Shown here: positions 1 to 9,067 of the stretch, one piece after another | Numbering within the stretch: position 1 is the stretch's first letter | Layout: each line of letters opens with the position of its first letter | Assembly: GCA_017308235.1 (NCBI GenBank) | Contig: JAFKFL010000010.1 | Span: 62,001-126,000, forward strand | Reading direction: 5' to 3' | Source: Alphaproteobacteria bacterium | GTDB lineage: Bacteria > Pseudomonadota > Alphaproteobacteria > Reyranellales > Reyranellaceae | DNA length: 64,000 nt | Notes under the pieces: generated by a model | The model's database searches: none | Told to the model about the DNA's origin: nothing | What the model saw: only the letters and a program-made list of their open reading frames with translations | Made by a program: the position numbers and the translations under genes

Positions 1-20
1 GGTTGACGATAATCACCCAT

Positions 21-40
21 ATCGTTCGTGTACGTACGAT
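21..40. promoter_or_regulatory. Near-palindromic 20-bp site at the left edge
   Basis: The left half ATCGTTCGTG and the inverse of the right half, ATCGTACGTA, agree at 8 of 10 positions. A TTGACG hexamer lies just to the left. The site is downstream of the MarR gene, so it more likely belongs to a gene beyond the left edge. An operator role is only inferred from the symmetry. Confidence 0.25.
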
Positions 41-79
41 GACCCCGGAGTCTTCGGGAGTCAAAACGATTCGATTCTC

Positions 80-550
80 TCAGACGATCTTGGACAGAAG
101 GTCGAGAAGCTGACGCTGCTCGGCGCCGTTCAACGGCTTCAATGTCTCGCGCGAGACCGCGGGACCGTTCAGCAGCAACCGGTTCACGATGCGCTGACCT
201 TCGGTGGTGAGGCTGAGCAACGTGCGGCGTGCGTCACCCGGATCGGGACGTGAGTCGACGAGACCACGTTCCTTCAACCGACGGACGACTCCCTGCATCG
301 TCGCCTTGTCCATGCCGACGAGTCGGCCGAGGAGATTCTGCGACAGCTCGCGATACTCGTTCAGCTTCACCATGCTCGAGTATTGCGTCGGCGTGATGTT
401 GGGATCGCCGATGGTGACCTGGAAGATCGCACTCGCGCGTTGATGCGCGCGACGCAACAGATAGCCGATTTGCTCTTCGATGCGATACGGCCGCGCCAGC
501 GTACCCGACGACGCCTTCGGCTCTTGCTGCTTCCTTGCGACGTTGCGCAT
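80..550 (-). CDS. MarR family transcriptional regulator
   Basis: About 156 residues, the usual MarR length. The winged helix-turn-helix is visible in the stretch from LGRLVGMDKATMQGVVRRL to the wing RPDPGDARRTLLSLT, which carries the conserved D-x-R-x-x-x-L-x-L-T pattern. MarR proteins bind as dimers to palindromes and usually respond to aromatic or phenolic ligands. I chose the ATG at 550 because a G-rich ribosome site precedes it. A longer reading from a TTG at 601 adds 17 residues that look unlike the family. The gene is divergent from a CoA transferase, and overlapping palindromes lie between them, so it may control itself and that enzyme. The ligand is unknown. Confidence 0.9.
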   Translation of the reverse strand: MRNVARKQQEPKASSGTLARPYRIEEQIGYLLRRAHQRASAIFQVTIGDPNITPTQYSSMVKLNEYRELSQNLLGRLVGMDKATMQGVVRRLKERGLVDSRPDPGDARRTLLSLTTEGQRIVNRLLLNGPAVSRETLKPLNGAEQRQLLDLLSKIV

Positions 551-698
551 CGCCCCCCGCCTCTTCACCTCCTCGCTACACCGACTGGGCGCGTCGCACA
601 ACGGTCACCTTAACATCCCACACTGGCGATGAATTTGAGTCCGCTTGACTCACGGTTGACCAAGAGGCAGCGCGACTGCTGTCCACATCATCGAGATG

Positions 699-717
699 TG
701 CAGATCTGCATGCAGAT
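699..717. promoter_or_regulatory. Overlapping palindromes, candidate MarR operator
   Basis: TGCAGATCTGCA (699-710) and ATCTGCATGCAGAT (704-717) are both perfect palindromes and overlap. They lie in the divergent gap between the MarR gene and the CoA transferase, about 150 bp before each start. MarR proteins bind palindromes of this size, so an operator is likely, but this is inference. Confidence 0.45.
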
Positions 718-831
718 GACCGCGCACGACGTCGCACCCGACCAGCGAACGCAAAGCTGTGACCATCGATGACGGGCTTCTCACGCAGTGGCAATCTTGC
801 GCTTCACTGTCCACTCCGAAGGACCACCATC

Positions 832-2034
832 ATGGCCGGCGCATTGAGCGGTATCCGGATCGTCGACCTCACCAACATCATTCTCGGGCCTTACGGCACG
901 ATGCTGCTGGCCGACCAGGGCGCCGACGTGATCAAAGTCGAGGCACCGGAAGGCGATGCCGTTCGTCACATCGGCAAGCCGGGACGCACAGTGGGCATGG
1001 GTCCCACCTACCTCTACGTCAATCGCAACAAGCGATCGCTCTGCCTCGATCTCAAGAATCCGAAGGCACGAGCAGCGCTGCTGGAGGTGGTGAAGACGGC
1101 CGATGCATTCGTTCACGCTTTGCGCCCGCAAGCGATCGAAGGGCTTGGCCTTGGCTACGAGGAAATCCGCAAGGTGAAGCCCGACATCGTCTATGTCGGC
1201 GCCTACGGCTATTCCGCTGACGGTCCTTACGGGAAACTTCCGGCGTATGACGATGCCATCCAAGGGCGTTTTGGCATTGCCGATTTGATGGGCCGGGCCG
1301 CCGGGGACGACATTCCGCGCTACCCGCCGACCATTCTGGCCGACAAGACTGTGGGCCTAACCTTCGCCTTCTCGACCCTGGCGGCGCTGATGCACCGGCA
1401 GCGGACCGGGGAAGGGCAATTCGTCGAGGTCCCGATGTTCGAAACCATGGCGGCCTGGCTGATGGTCGAGCATCTATGGGACCGCACGTTCAGCGATGAC
1501 GGCCAAGTCGGCTACACCCGCCTCCTCACCCGTACGCGTAAGCCATACCGCACACTGGACGGCTGGATGGCGATTCTTCCTTACAACGACAAGCATTGGC
1601 GAAATTTCTTCGAGCTTGTCGGCAGGCCCGAGGTGCTGAAGGACCCGCGCTACTCGACCCTGAATGCGCGCTCGCTGCATATCGACGACATGTACGCCAT
1701 GGTCGAAGCGCTGGCGCCGACCCGGACCACGGCCGAGTGGGTGACCCTCCTCGATCAGGCCCAGATCCCCAACGCGCCTGTGTCGAAGCCGGCCGACCTA
1801 TTCGAGGATCCACATCTGGTATGGCGGCAACTTTTCAAGAAGTACCCGCACCCCAGCGAAGGCGAGATCATGATGGTCGAACCACCCATGCGCATGAGCC
1901 GGACGCCGCCTTCCATCCACCGCATGGCGCCGCTGATGGGCGCTGACTCGCGTGCGGTCCTGGCCGAAGCGGGCGTGAGCGCCGCCGTGATCGAGGCGTT
2001 GAAAGCGGCAGGCGCACTGATCGAGCCTGACTAG
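832..2034 (+). CDS. CaiB/BaiF family III CoA transferase
   Basis: A 400-residue family III CoA transferase, which moves CoA between carboxylic acids through an aspartyl-CoA thioester. The family N-terminus is clear (GIRIVDLTNIILGPYGTMLL, then GADVIKVE at 30-37), and the expected catalytic Asp is in LPAYDDAIQG near residue 140. I chose the ATG at 832, preceded by GAAGGA, over an upstream in-frame ATG at 769 that lacks a ribosome site and would add 21 non-family residues. The substrate cannot be read from the sequence. Its stop codon overlaps the stop of the convergent cyclodeaminase gene in the tetranucleotide CTAG. Confidence 0.93.
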   Translation: MAGALSGIRIVDLTNIILGPYGTMLLADQGADVIKVEAPEGDAVRHIGKPGRTVGMGPTYLYVNRNKRSLCLDLKNPKARAALLEVVKTADAFVHALRPQAIEGLGLGYEEIRKVKPDIVYVGAYGYSADGPYGKLPAYDDAIQGRFGIADLMGRAAGDDIPRYPPTILADKTVGLTFAFSTLAALMHRQRTGEGQFVEVPMFETMAAWLMVEHLWDRTFSDDGQVGYTRLLTRTRKPYRTLDGWMAILPYNDKHWRNFFELVGRPEVLKDPRYSTLNARSLHIDDMYAMVEALAPTRTTAEWVTLLDQAQIPNAPVSKPADLFEDPHLVWRQLFKKYPHPSEGEIMMVEPPMRMSRTPPSIHRMAPLMGADSRAVLAEAGVSAAVIEALKAAGALIEPD

Positions 2035-3020
2035 CCCGCGTCGAAAGCAAGTTCGGCCGCGGCCAAATCCTCCAGGGCCGCGCCCACGGACTTGAAGAGC
2101 GTGATGCTCGCCCGGTCATCGGACGCGCGACCGGGCTTCTCATGGCGCGACAATTCGAAGAGGTCGGCGAGGACATCGCCCTGGCCGATAACGCCCTTGG
2201 AGATCGGCTGCACGATATCGCCGGCCTCCTTCAGCCCGCCCGCCCGGGTATCGACATAAATGCGCGCGCGCCGTGCAGCGCGGTCGTCGCTTTCGCGCAT
2301 CTCAGGCGTATAGGCACCCACCAGGTCGACATGCTGACCCTCTCGTAGCCAATCCCCCTCGACGAGGGGCGTCTTCGAGAGCGTCGCACAGGACACGATA
2401 TCGGCGGCTGAGACCGCGGATCGCCGATCGGCCACGGCCTCCACGGCAATGGGTCGGCCGAGCGCCGCCGGCAGCGAAACCGCAAGATCGCGGGCGAGCT
2501 GTTGCGCCTTGGCCAGGTCTCGCCCCCAGATCGCGACGCGCACGATCGGCCGGATCTTGGCGTGGACACGAACGAGATGCGGCGCCAACGCGCCCGTCCC
2601 GATCATCAGCAGGGAGCTGGCATCGGGCCGAGACAGATAGTGCGAGGCGAGACCTGATGCGCAAGCGGTCCGCCGCTTGGTGAGCATTGTGCCATCGAGC
2701 AAGGCAAGCGACGCGCCCGTCGTGCCATCGAGCAACAGATATTGACCGTAGATCGAGGGCAGCGACCGGCGGCCGTTGTCGGGAAAGACCGTGACGAGTT
2801 TGACGCCGATCCGGCCCGGTCCGGCGTTTGCCGACTGCCGCGTCCAGGCCGGCATCAAAAGCAGCGTCGCGTCCGCCGATCCGGATCCATTGGGAGCGAC
2901 GATCGTATGGTGATGACGCGGCGGCATTTCGCAGCCGCCGCGAAACAGCGCCTCGAGCCGGTCGATCAGGGCTGTATCGTCGATGGCCGCATCGACCTCG
3001 GCTGCTGACAGGATCTTCAC
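2031..3020 (-). CDS. Ornithine cyclodeaminase / mu-crystallin family protein
   Basis: About 329 residues of the ornithine cyclodeaminase/mu-crystallin family, NAD(P)-dependent enzymes that act on amino or imino acids. Recognisable parts are the N-terminal VKILSAAEVDAAI, the substrate-side segment with RIGVKLVTVFPDN, the TKRRTACASGLASHYL helix and the Rossmann segment LLMIGTGALAPHLV. The start is a GTG at 3020. It forms a GTGA overlap with the stop of the upstream membrane-protein gene, so translation is probably coupled. A longer open frame to 3440 is antisense-like extension and does not resemble the family. The substrate is uncertain; family members include ornithine cyclodeaminases, alanine dehydrogenases and ketimine reductases. 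Confidence 0.9.
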   Translation of the reverse strand: MKILSAAEVDAAIDDTALIDRLEALFRGGCEMPPRHHHTIVAPNGSGSADATLLLMPAWTRQSANAGPGRIGVKLVTVFPDNGRRSLPSIYGQYLLLDGTTGASLALLDGTMLTKRRTACASGLASHYLSRPDASSLLMIGTGALAPHLVRVHAKIRPIVRVAIWGRDLAKAQQLARDLAVSLPAALGRPIAVEAVADRRSAVSAADIVSCATLSKTPLVEGDWLREGQHVDLVGAYTPEMRESDDRAARRARIYVDTRAGGLKEAGDIVQPISKGVIGQGDVLADLFELSRHEKPGRASDDRASITLFKSVGAALEDLAAAELAFDAG

Positions 3021-3421
3021 GAAGAGAGCGGGCCGCGCGGCGACGACGCAAGATCGGGTGCAACCAGCGCCGCCTGCCGCTCGATAGCCTTCTGGCCACG
3101 CCCCGATATATCGGCCGGGCCTGACGCAGGCGTGCGTTCGGCAAGCTGCTCCCGCAGACGCACCACCTCGCGATCCAGGCGCGACGCTTCCTTGCCCTGC
3201 TCGCGCGCGCGTCGGCGGTGGTGCCGGCCGGCCCACCAGCCCAGCCCCAACCCGGCCAGAACACCCAACAGCAGCACGGCCACGATCAGCAAATAGAGGG
3301 GGACCTGAAGGCTGTACGGCAGTGGCCAGACGGTCAGCGCCACCCGCTCGGTGTTGCTGACGGCCACCAGCACGCCAACCAGGACGCAGAGCAGGAGGAG
3401 AGCACGGAACAGGATTTTCAT
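3017..3421 (-). CDS. LapA-domain (DUF1049) inner membrane protein
   Basis: About 134 residues. Two hydrophobic helices are separated by a short loop (ILFRALLLLCVLVGVLVAVS and VPLYLLIVAVLLLGVLAGLGLGWWAG). A basic HHRRRAREQ segment and a soluble tail with coiled-coil character follow. In the LapA family of Gram-negative bacteria this protein helps assemble lipopolysaccharide. The gene commonly follows ihfB in alphaproteobacteria, as here, 45 bp downstream. I chose the ATG at 3421, giving MKILFRAL, rather than one seven codons upstream because the family begins at that point. Confidence 0.85.
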   Translation of the reverse strand: MKILFRALLLLCVLVGVLVAVSNTERVALTVWPLPYSLQVPLYLLIVAVLLLGVLAGLGLGWWAGRHHRRRAREQGKEASRLDREVVRLREQLAERTPASGPADISGRGQKAIERQAALVAPDLASSPRGPLSS

Positions 3422-3466
3422 GCGGCCGCCAGAATGGCACAAGGCGGCGCGCTCGCGCGAGAGGCG

Positions 3467-3811
3467 CTAGTCCTTGTCGTCCTCGGACGGCTGGTCCGGT
3501 TCGGCCGGCGCAAGGCCCGCCGCCCGCACGGCTTCCTTGTTGAGGCGGTCGCGCAGATCCTTGCCGGTCTTGAAGTAGGGCACGCGCTTGGAGGCGACAG
3601 CCACCTGCTCGCCAGTGCGGGGATTGCGGCCCGTCCGGGGATCGCGCTTCTTCACGGAGAAAGCGCCGAAGCCGCGCAATTCGACACGGTCGCCGTGCGC
3701 GAGAGCCTTGGAGATCTCATCGAAGACCGTGGCGACAATCCGCTCGACATCCCTTTGATAGAGATGAGGATTCCGGGCCGCCAAGCGAGCAATCAGCTCC
3801 GACTTCGTCAT
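3467..3811 (-). CDS. ihfB: Integration host factor beta subunit
   Basis: A 114-residue HU/IHF-family DNA-bending protein. It starts [15 protein letters not shown] and has the DNA-binding beta-arm signature [12 protein letters not shown], followed by [18 protein letters not shown] is a heterodimer that bends DNA in promoters, recombination sites and origins. A 20-residue acidic C-terminal tail ([11 protein letters not shown]) extends beyond the E. coli protein. The start is fixed by homology, although no Shine-Dalgarno site precedes it. A near-consensus promoter ends 7 bp before the ATG, so the transcript is probably leaderless. The gene lies downstream of rpsA, separated by that operon's terminator, as in many proteobacteria. 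Confidence 0.96.
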   Translation of the reverse strand: MTKSELIARLAARNPHLYQRDVERIVATVFDEISKALAHGDRVELRGFGAFSVKKRDPRTGRNPRTGEQVAVASKRVPYFKTGKDLRDRLNKEAVRAAGLAPAEPDQPSEDDKD

Positions 3812-3818
3812 TGGCGTA

Positions 3819-3846
3819 ATAATAGCGCAAACCGATATTGGGTCAA
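3819..3846 (-). promoter_or_regulatory. Sigma-70-type promoter of ihfB, leaderless
   Basis: On the minus strand TTGACC (-35) is followed after 16 bp by TATTAT (-10). Six bases then separate the -10 box from the A of the ihfB ATG at 3811. The predicted transcription start therefore falls on or next to the start codon, consistent with the missing ribosome site. Confidence 0.65.
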
Positions 3847-3921
3847 GGTAAGCCCTTGAAAGGAAAAGGAAACCGCCCATACAGCCCGATTTGTCACGTT
3901 CCGATCGGTCTTTTGGCCATG

Positions 3922-3948
3922 AAAAAGGCCGGCCCTGACGGGCCGGCC
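3922..3948 (-). terminator. Rho-independent terminator after rpsA
   Basis: A perfect 9-bp stem, GGCCGGCCC with GGGCCGGCC, has a 4-nt loop and is followed by five T on the minus strand. It lies 24 bp after the rpsA stop codon and before the separate ihfB promoter. Confidence 0.9.
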
Positions 3949-3972
3949 TTCGCTTTCGACTGTCGAGAAAGC

Positions 3973-5706
3973 CTATTTCTCGCCGGCTTCTTCCTTCTTC
4001 TGGGCACGGCTCAGCGCCGCCCCCAGGATGTCGCCCAGGCTGGCGCCCGAGTCGGAAGAGCCGAAATCAGCCATCGCTTTCTTCTCCTCGTCGAGCTCGC
4101 GCGCCTTGACCGACAGCACGACGCGACGCGAGGTCTTGTCGATGTTGGTGATCTTGGCGTCGAGCTTGTCGCCGATCGCGTAGCGGTCGGGGCGCTGCTC
4201 GGAGCGATCGCGGCTGAGCTCGGACTTGCGGATGAAGCCCGGGATGCCGTCCTGTACCGTGACGTCGATGCCGTTGTCCTGGATGCCGGCGACGATGACG
4301 GTGACGACATCGCCCTTCTTGGCAACTTGGCCCACCTTCTCGAACGGGTCGTTGGCCAGCTGCTTGATGCCGAGGGAGATGCGCTCCTTGTCGACATCGA
4401 CGTCCAGCACCTTGACCTTGACGCTGTCGCCCTTCTTGTAGTCGCGGATGGCCTCGTCACCGGCCTTGTCCCAGGACAGGTCGGAGAGATGCACCATGCC
4501 ATCGATGTCGCCGGGCAGACCGACGAACAGGCCGAACTCGGTGATGTTGCGGACCTCACCGTCAAGCTCGGTGCTCGCCGGATACTTCTCGGCGAAGCTC
4601 TCCCACGGATTGGCCATGCATTGCTTCAGGCCGAGCGAGATACGGCGCTTGGACATGTCGACATCCAGCACCATCACTTCGACTTCCTGCGAGGTCGAGA
4701 CGATCTTGCCCGGATGCACGTTCTTCTTGGTCCAGCTCATTTCGGAGACGTGGACCAGACCCTCGACACCCGGCTCCAGCTCCACGAAGGCGCCGTAGTC
4801 GGTGATGTTGGTGACCCGGCCCTTGAGCTTGAGGCCGACCGGATATTTGGCGCCGGCGCCGTCCCACGGATCGCTCATGAGCTGCTTCATGCCGAGCGAG
4901 ATGCGCTGCGTCTCGGGATTGAAGCGGATCACCTGCACCTTGACCTGCTGGCCGATGGTGAGAGCTTCCGACGGATGGTTGATGCGCTTCCAAGCGATGT
5001 CGGTGACATGCAGGAGGCCATCGACGCCCCCCAGATCCACGAACGCGCCGTAGTCGGTGATGTTCTTGACCACGCCGTCGAGCACCTGGCCTTCCGACAG
5101 CGCGCCCATCAGGCGGGTGCGGTCCTCGGCACGGGTCTCTTCCATCACGGCGCGGCGCGACACGACGATGTTGCCGCGCCGGCGGTCCATCTTGAGGATG
5201 GCGAACTGCTGGGCCTGGCCCATCAGCGGGCCGACGTCACGGACCGGGCGGACATCGACCTGGCTGCCCGGCAGGAAGGCCACGGCGCCCGACAGGTCGA
5301 CCGTGAAGCCGCCCTTCACGCGGCCGAAGATCGTGCCCATGACGCGTTCCTGGTCAGTGAACGCCTTCTCGAGCAGCGTCCAGGCCTCTTCGCGCCGCGC
5401 CTTGTCGCGCGACAGCACGGCCTCGCCGTCCTTGTTCTCCATGCGGTCGACGAAGATGTCGACGATGTCGCCTTCCTTCACCTCGGCCGAGGGACCGCCA
5501 TTGGCGAACTCGCGCAGAGGAACACGGCCTTCCGACTTCAGGCCGACATCCACGACGACGAAATCATTGGCAATGCGCACGACGGTCCCTTTGACCACCG
5601 TGCCTTCGAAGCTTGACGAACCGCCGAGCGATTCGTCGAGTAATGCGGCGAACTCAGCACTTGCGGCATCGTTCGCGGGTTTGTGCAGGGCGCTGCCCTT
5701 AGCCAT
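3973..5706 (-). CDS. rpsA: 30S ribosomal protein S1
   Basis: A 577-residue protein with six S1 RNA-binding repeats. Repeats 3-6 show the clear pattern G-x-V-x-x-I-x-x-[YF]-G-A-F-V-x-L followed by G-L-[VL]-H-V-[ST]-[ED], for example [19 protein letters not shown] and [20 protein letters not shown]1 binds mRNA leaders and lets the 30S subunit start translation on structured or weak-SD messages. The ribosome site GGAAGAGG stands before the ATG. The gene is followed by a strong terminator and preceded by a 154-bp gap after cmk that probably holds its own promoter. The order cmk-rpsA-ihfB is conserved in proteobacteria. Confidence 0.97.
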   Translation of the reverse strand: MAKGSALHKPANDAASAEFAALLDESLGGSSSFEGTVVKGTVVRIANDFVVVDVGLKSEGRVPLREFANGGPSAEVKEGDIVDIFVDRMENKDGEAVLSRDKARREEAWTLLEKAFTDQERVMGTIFGRVKGGFTVDLSGAVAFLPGSQVDVRPVRDVGPLMGQAQQFAILKMDRRRGNIVVSRRAVMEETRAEDRTRLMGALSEGQVLDGVVKNITDYGAFVDLGGVDGLLHVTDIAWKRINHPSEALTIGQQVKVQVIRFNPETQRISLGMKQLMSDPWDGAGAKYPVGLKLKGRVTNITDYGAFVELEPGVEGLVHVSEMSWTKKNVHPGKIVSTSQEVEVMVLDVDMSKRRISLGLKQCMANPWESFAEKYPASTELDGEVRNITEFGLFVGLPGDIDGMVHLSDLSWDKAGDEAIRDYKKGDSVKVKVLDVDVDKERISLGIKQLANDPFEKVGQVAKKGDVVTVIVAGIQDNGIDVTVQDGIPGFIRKSELSRDRSEQRPDRYAIGDKLDAKITNIDKTSRRVVLSVKARELDEEKKAMADFGSSDSGASLGDILGAALSRAQKKEEAGEK

Positions 5707-5860
5707 TCAATACCTCTTCCTTCATCGATCCCGGGCGAAACGCTGCCGCCCGTCGGCCAACCGGTTGATCCGGCGGATCCACTGCCTTGAAACTCCGACA
5801 CCCGGACATCTCGTCCGTGCGCCAATCGCCGCTTGTTGTCTTCGATCCGCCGGCGGCGAC

Positions 5861-6493
5861 TTACGGCCCGGATGATCGAAAGCCCTTGCGCTTAATGAAC
5901 GCCAAAGCTGCGGCGAAGGCCGCATCGGCATCCATATTGCTGGTATCGAGAAGCCAAGCATCGGGCGCGGCTTTAAGGGGGGCAGCCGCCCGTTCGCTGT
6001 CGCGACGGTCCCGCTCCGCCATCTCGGCAAGAACGCGCGGCTTTATAGTGTCGACCCCTCGTTGGCGCAACTCCTGGAACCGCCGTTCGGCGCGCGATTC
6101 GACGCTTGCGGTCACGAACAACTTCACCGGTGCATCTGGACAGATGACGGTCCCGATATCGCGCCCATCAAGCACCGCACCCATCGCTTGGGATGAGAAT
6201 TCCTTCTGGAAATTCAATAAGTTGGCACGGACTTCCGGGATCGCGGCCGCCCGGGAGCCAGCCTGACCCGCCTCGTCGCCCCGCAGCGCCGGATCGTCCA
6301 GGTCTGCAGCGGTCAGGCGTTCAGCGACCTCGGCCGGCATTTGGCCGGTTCGGGCCGAGATCGCGCCCACCGCGCGATAGAGTAGCCCCGTATCGAGATG
6401 CGGCAGGCCGAAATGGGTCGCGAGCCGCTTCGCCAGTGTGCCCTTGCCGGACGCCGAAGGACCGTCGATCGCGATGACCAGCCGCCTAGTCAT
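5861..6493 (-). CDS. cmk: Cytidylate kinase
   Basis: A 210-residue (d)CMP kinase that phosphorylates CMP and dCMP with ATP. The P-loop GPSASGKGT is at residues 11-19. The family segments HLDTGLLYRAVG, VLDGRDIGTVICPDA and VKLFVTASVESRAERR follow, with a lid region RDRRDSERAAAPLKAAPDA. The start lies 9 bp after the aroA stop, so the two are probably co-transcribed. The length matches the family. Confidence 0.96.
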   Translation of the reverse strand: MTRRLVIAIDGPSASGKGTLAKRLATHFGLPHLDTGLLYRAVGAISARTGQMPAEVAERLTAADLDDPALRGDEAGQAGSRAAAIPEVRANLLNFQKEFSSQAMGAVLDGRDIGTVICPDAPVKLFVTASVESRAERRFQELRQRGVDTIKPRVLAEMAERDRRDSERAAAPLKAAPDAWLLDTSNMDADAAFAAALAFIKRKGFRSSGP

Positions 6494-6502
6494 TGCACCG
6501 CG

Positions 6503-7936
6503 TCACGCCGCTTCGATCTTGGCGCCGAGTCCATTCATCAGCGCCACGAAGCCCGGAAAGGACGTATCGATCGGCGCGCCGTCGTCGATTGCTACAGGCG
6601 CGCGAGCCGCCAGTCCCAGCACCAGGAAGGACATGGCGATGCGATGGTCGAGATGCGTCGTTACCAGTCCGCCACCGGCCGGAGCTGCGCCGGTGCCATG
6701 GACCGCAAGTGAATCGGTGCCCATCTCATGCTTCACCCCGTTGGCGGCAAGGCCGGCCGCCACGCTGGAAAGCCGATCGCTTTCCTTCGCGCGCAACTCG
6801 GCCAGCCCGTGCATATGGGTGGTGCCCTCGGCAAAAGCCGCCGCGACGGCAAGGATTGGATATTCATCGATCATCGACGGCGCGCGTTCTGCGGGAACGA
6901 CTATGCCCTTCAGTTTGCTCCCTTTCACATGCAGATCGGCCACGGGCTCGCCGCCAAGTTCGCGCTCGTTCTTGAAGAGGAGATTGGCCCCCATCTCCTT
7001 GAGGGTCGTATAGAGGCCGGCCCGCAACGGATTGAGGCCGACGTTCTCGACCATGACGTCACTGCCCGGCCGGAGACAGGCCGCGACCACGGCGAAGGCC
7101 GCAGATGAAGGATCGCCCGGAACAATGATGTCACGGGCCTTGAGCTCGGGCCAGCCAACGACAGTGATACGCTTGCCCGGCCCGCCTTCGACGGGTTCGA
7201 CCCGGACCTCGGCTCCAAAATGGCGCAGCATGCGCTCGGTATGGTCGCGGGTCGCCTGAGGTTCGATCACGGTCGTGTCGCCCGCGGTATTGAGCCCGGC
7301 CAGCAGGATCGAGCTCTTCACCTGCGCCGAAGCGACCGGTAGCGTGTATTCGATGGGCACCATCTCGTCGGTGCCGATGACGGCAAGCGGCATGCGCCCG
7401 CCCTCGCGCGACTGGAAGCGAGCGCCCATGCGTGACAGCGGCTCGATTACGCGCTGCATCGGCCGGCGACGCAACGAGCCGTCGCCCGTCATGAAGCTGG
7501 TGAAGGGATGGCTCGCCAGAATGCCCGACAGCAGGCGCGCGGAAGTACCTGAGTTGCCGAGATCGAGCACATCGTCCGGCTCGCGGCCGCCGCCGACGCC
7601 AAAACCGCGCACGCGCCAGACATCGCCGTCACGGCTTATTTGAGCGCCCAGCGCCCGCAGCGCCGCCGCCGTGCGCAAGACATCCTCACCCTGCAGGAGG
7701 CCGCTGACGACGGTTTCGCCAAGCGCCAATGCGCCGAACATGAGGGCCCGATGCGACACCGATTTGTCGCCCGGCGCGCGCACGCGACCCTCCAAACGCT
7801 TGATAGGATGGGCAATCAGCTTGACTGGAGCGGCGGAGGTGGACAGGGCGGGCTCCCGAAGCAAGGCAAGAATGCGGCGCGGCGCCCTCCTACCATGCCC
7901 GAATTTGGTTTTGACAGGGTGAAAGACGCATGACAT
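6503..7936 (-). CDS. aroA: 3-phosphoshikimate 1-carboxyvinyltransferase (EPSP synthase), class II type
   Basis: This is step six of the shikimate pathway, adding enolpyruvyl from PEP to shikimate 3-phosphate. Strong matches to the Agrobacterium-type class II enzyme include [70 protein letters not shown] and [13 protein letters not shown]. The PEP-site loop reads GDGSL with Gly, where the well-known CP4 enzyme has Ala. An AGGAGG site stands before the ATG at 7936. That start leaves about 30 extra N-terminal residues ([13 protein letters not shown]...) compared with CP4, so a downstream non-ATG start is possible. The gene is divergent from the TIGR02300-type gene. Confidence 0.95.
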   Translation of the reverse strand: MSCVFHPVKTKFGHGRRAPRRILALLREPALSTSAAPVKLIAHPIKRLEGRVRAPGDKSVSHRALMFGALALGETVVSGLLQGEDVLRTAAALRALGAQISRDGDVWRVRGFGVGGGREPDDVLDLGNSGTSARLLSGILASHPFTSFMTGDGSLRRRPMQRVIEPLSRMGARFQSREGGRMPLAVIGTDEMVPIEYTLPVASAQVKSSILLAGLNTAGDTTVIEPQATRDHTERMLRHFGAEVRVEPVEGGPGKRITVVGWPELKARDIIVPGDPSSAAFAVVAACLRPGSDVMVENVGLNPLRAGLYTTLKEMGANLLFKNERELGGEPVADLHVKGSKLKGIVVPAERAPSMIDEYPILAVAAAFAEGTTHMHGLAELRAKESDRLSSVAAGLAANGVKHEMGTDSLAVHGTGAAPAGGGLVTTHLDHRIAMSFLVLGLAARAPVAIDDGAPIDTSFPGFVALMNGLGAKIEAA

Positions 7937-7992
7937 ACGCCCCTCCTCGCGGCCGAGAGGCCTTATGCATCGGAATTTCCGGGAGATCGAGC

Positions 7993-8355
7993 GTGGTCAA
8001 GGCGTCCTGGGGCACCAAGCGTACCTGCCAGAACTGTGCAGCGCGCTTCTACGACCTGAACAAGAGCCCGATCAAATGTCCCAAGTGCGGTCGGGAACAT
8101 GATCGCGAGGACTTTGTGAAGGTGCGGCGCGGCCGCGCCACGGCCGCCTCGACGGCAGCCGCGGCGGCCGCTGCTGCCGCTGCGGCCAAGGCGGCAGCGG
8201 CGGCCAAGAACAAAAAGCTGGAGGATACGGCGCTCGAAGACGAGGCGGCGTTGGAATCCGACGATGAGGCGTTGGAGGATACCGACGATCTCGCCGATGA
8301 GGCCGAGGACATCGAGGTCGAGGTCGAGGACGACAAGGGCGAAGGCGACCGCTAG
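7993..8355 (+). CDS. TIGR02300-type FYDLN acid domain zinc-ribbon protein
   Basis: About 120 residues. The N-terminal part is a zinc ribbon, [18 protein letters not shown] followed by CPKCG, which is the FYDLN signature of this alphaproteobacterial family. Then come an alanine-rich tract (long GCC/GCG runs, about 8140-8205) and a strongly acidic tail ([19 protein letters not shown]). I chose the GTG at 7993, preceded by GGGAGA, because family members begin (V/M)AKxxWGTKR. An ATG 63 bp upstream has no family match. The function is not established in the literature I know. The position beside aroA and before tRNA-Ala is conserved in many alphaproteobacteria. Confidence 0.88.
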   Translation: MVKASWGTKRTCQNCAARFYDLNKSPIKCPKCGREHDREDFVKVRRGRATAASTAAAAAAAAAAAKAAAAAKNKKLEDTALEDEAALESDDEALEDTDDLADEAEDIEVEVEDDKGEGDR

Positions 8356-8366
8356 TAGCGGCGCGG

Positions 8367-8395
8367 TTGCCAGCGGGCCAGACGCGACTTATACC
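8367..8395 (+). promoter_or_regulatory. Promoter of tRNA-Ala
   Basis: TTGCCA and TATACC are separated by 17 bp and end 23 bp before the tRNA 5' end. This fits a sigma-70-type promoter with a short leader. Confidence 0.55.
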
Positions 8396-8418
8396 TCGCC
8401 GCCGCCAGCATCATTTTC

Positions 8419-8494
<76 letters not shown>

Positions 8495-8499
8495 ATTCG

Positions 8500-8537
8500 A
8501 AAGGGCTCGGCGGGTGACCGCTGAGCCCTTTGCTTTT
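8500..8537 (+). terminator. Terminator after tRNA-Ala
   Basis: The stem AAAGGGCTC...GAGCCCTTT extends inward by GCGG/CCGC with one G-T pair and closes on a GTGA loop. GCTTTT follows on the plus strand. Confidence 0.8.
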
Positions 8538-8559
8538 GTCGTCGACGTCGACTGCTGAA

Positions 8560-8862
8560 TCAAAACAGGTAGTTCGAGCTCCAGGCGCTGACCGACCACA
8601 ACGCCACTGCCGCGCCCTCGATCGCCAGCGGCAGGCCGACGACGAACGTCGTCCATTCCGTCCCGCCATACGCGTGGTCGAACCAGATCCAGTAAAGAGC
8701 AAGGCCGGTAAGGAAAGTCAGGAGCGGCAGCGCAAGCCGCAGCGTCCAACGCCACAAACGGTTGTGGGAACAGCTGCGTGGCGGCGAATAAGCGCTCGGC
8801 GTCTGCGCTTCGCTCGTCATGGGCTGAGTTCCGGATAAGTCGAAATGCAAACCGTCAGGCAT
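8560..8862 (-). CDS. Small hypothetical membrane protein
   Basis: About 100 residues with two predicted membrane helices (LRLALPLLTFLTGLALYWIWF and TTFVVGLPLAIEGAAVALWSV), preceded by a polar N-terminal part. I do not recognise a family. The start at 8862 has GGAG six bases upstream; an in-frame ATG at 8820 would give an 86-residue version with the same helices. It lies between the tRNA terminator and the sulfatase on the minus strand. Its function is unknown. Confidence 0.6.
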   Translation of the reverse strand: MPDGLHFDLSGTQPMTSEAQTPSAYSPPRSCSHNRLWRWTLRLALPLLTFLTGLALYWIWFDHAYGGTEWTTFVVGLPLAIEGAAVALWSVSAWSSNYLF

Positions 8863-9067
8863 CACCGGCTCCAATCGCCGGTTGAACCTAGGAAATTTTC
8901 GCCTCTGCGAAAGCAAGAAAGCGCCGCTGTCTCGAATCGGTCACAACCCAAGGCCATACGTGGTGTCTGCAGATATCTGCTGCCCAACATCTTGAATCGG
9001 TTGATCACAACCTTCGGGAACTTGGACACAACAAATACGTAGCGTCCGTCGCCCAGCCTTTTCCCGA

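Noticed and set aside
3018..3440. N-terminal extension of the cyclodeaminase frame back to 3440
   Set aside because: The extra 140 residues overlap the LapA-type gene in another frame, are rich in Arg/Ala/Gly, and do not match the family. The GTG at 3020 gives a normal start.
3838..5616. Plus-strand open frame of 592 codons opposite rpsA
   Set aside because: Mirror of the S1 repeats; the repeated [15 protein letters not shown] text comes from antisense reading of the conserved S1 motif.
8140..8205. Alanine-codon run as a microsatellite or repeat element
   Set aside because: It is coding low complexity within the TIGR02300-type protein, with mixed GCC/GCG/GCT codons, and is common in that family.
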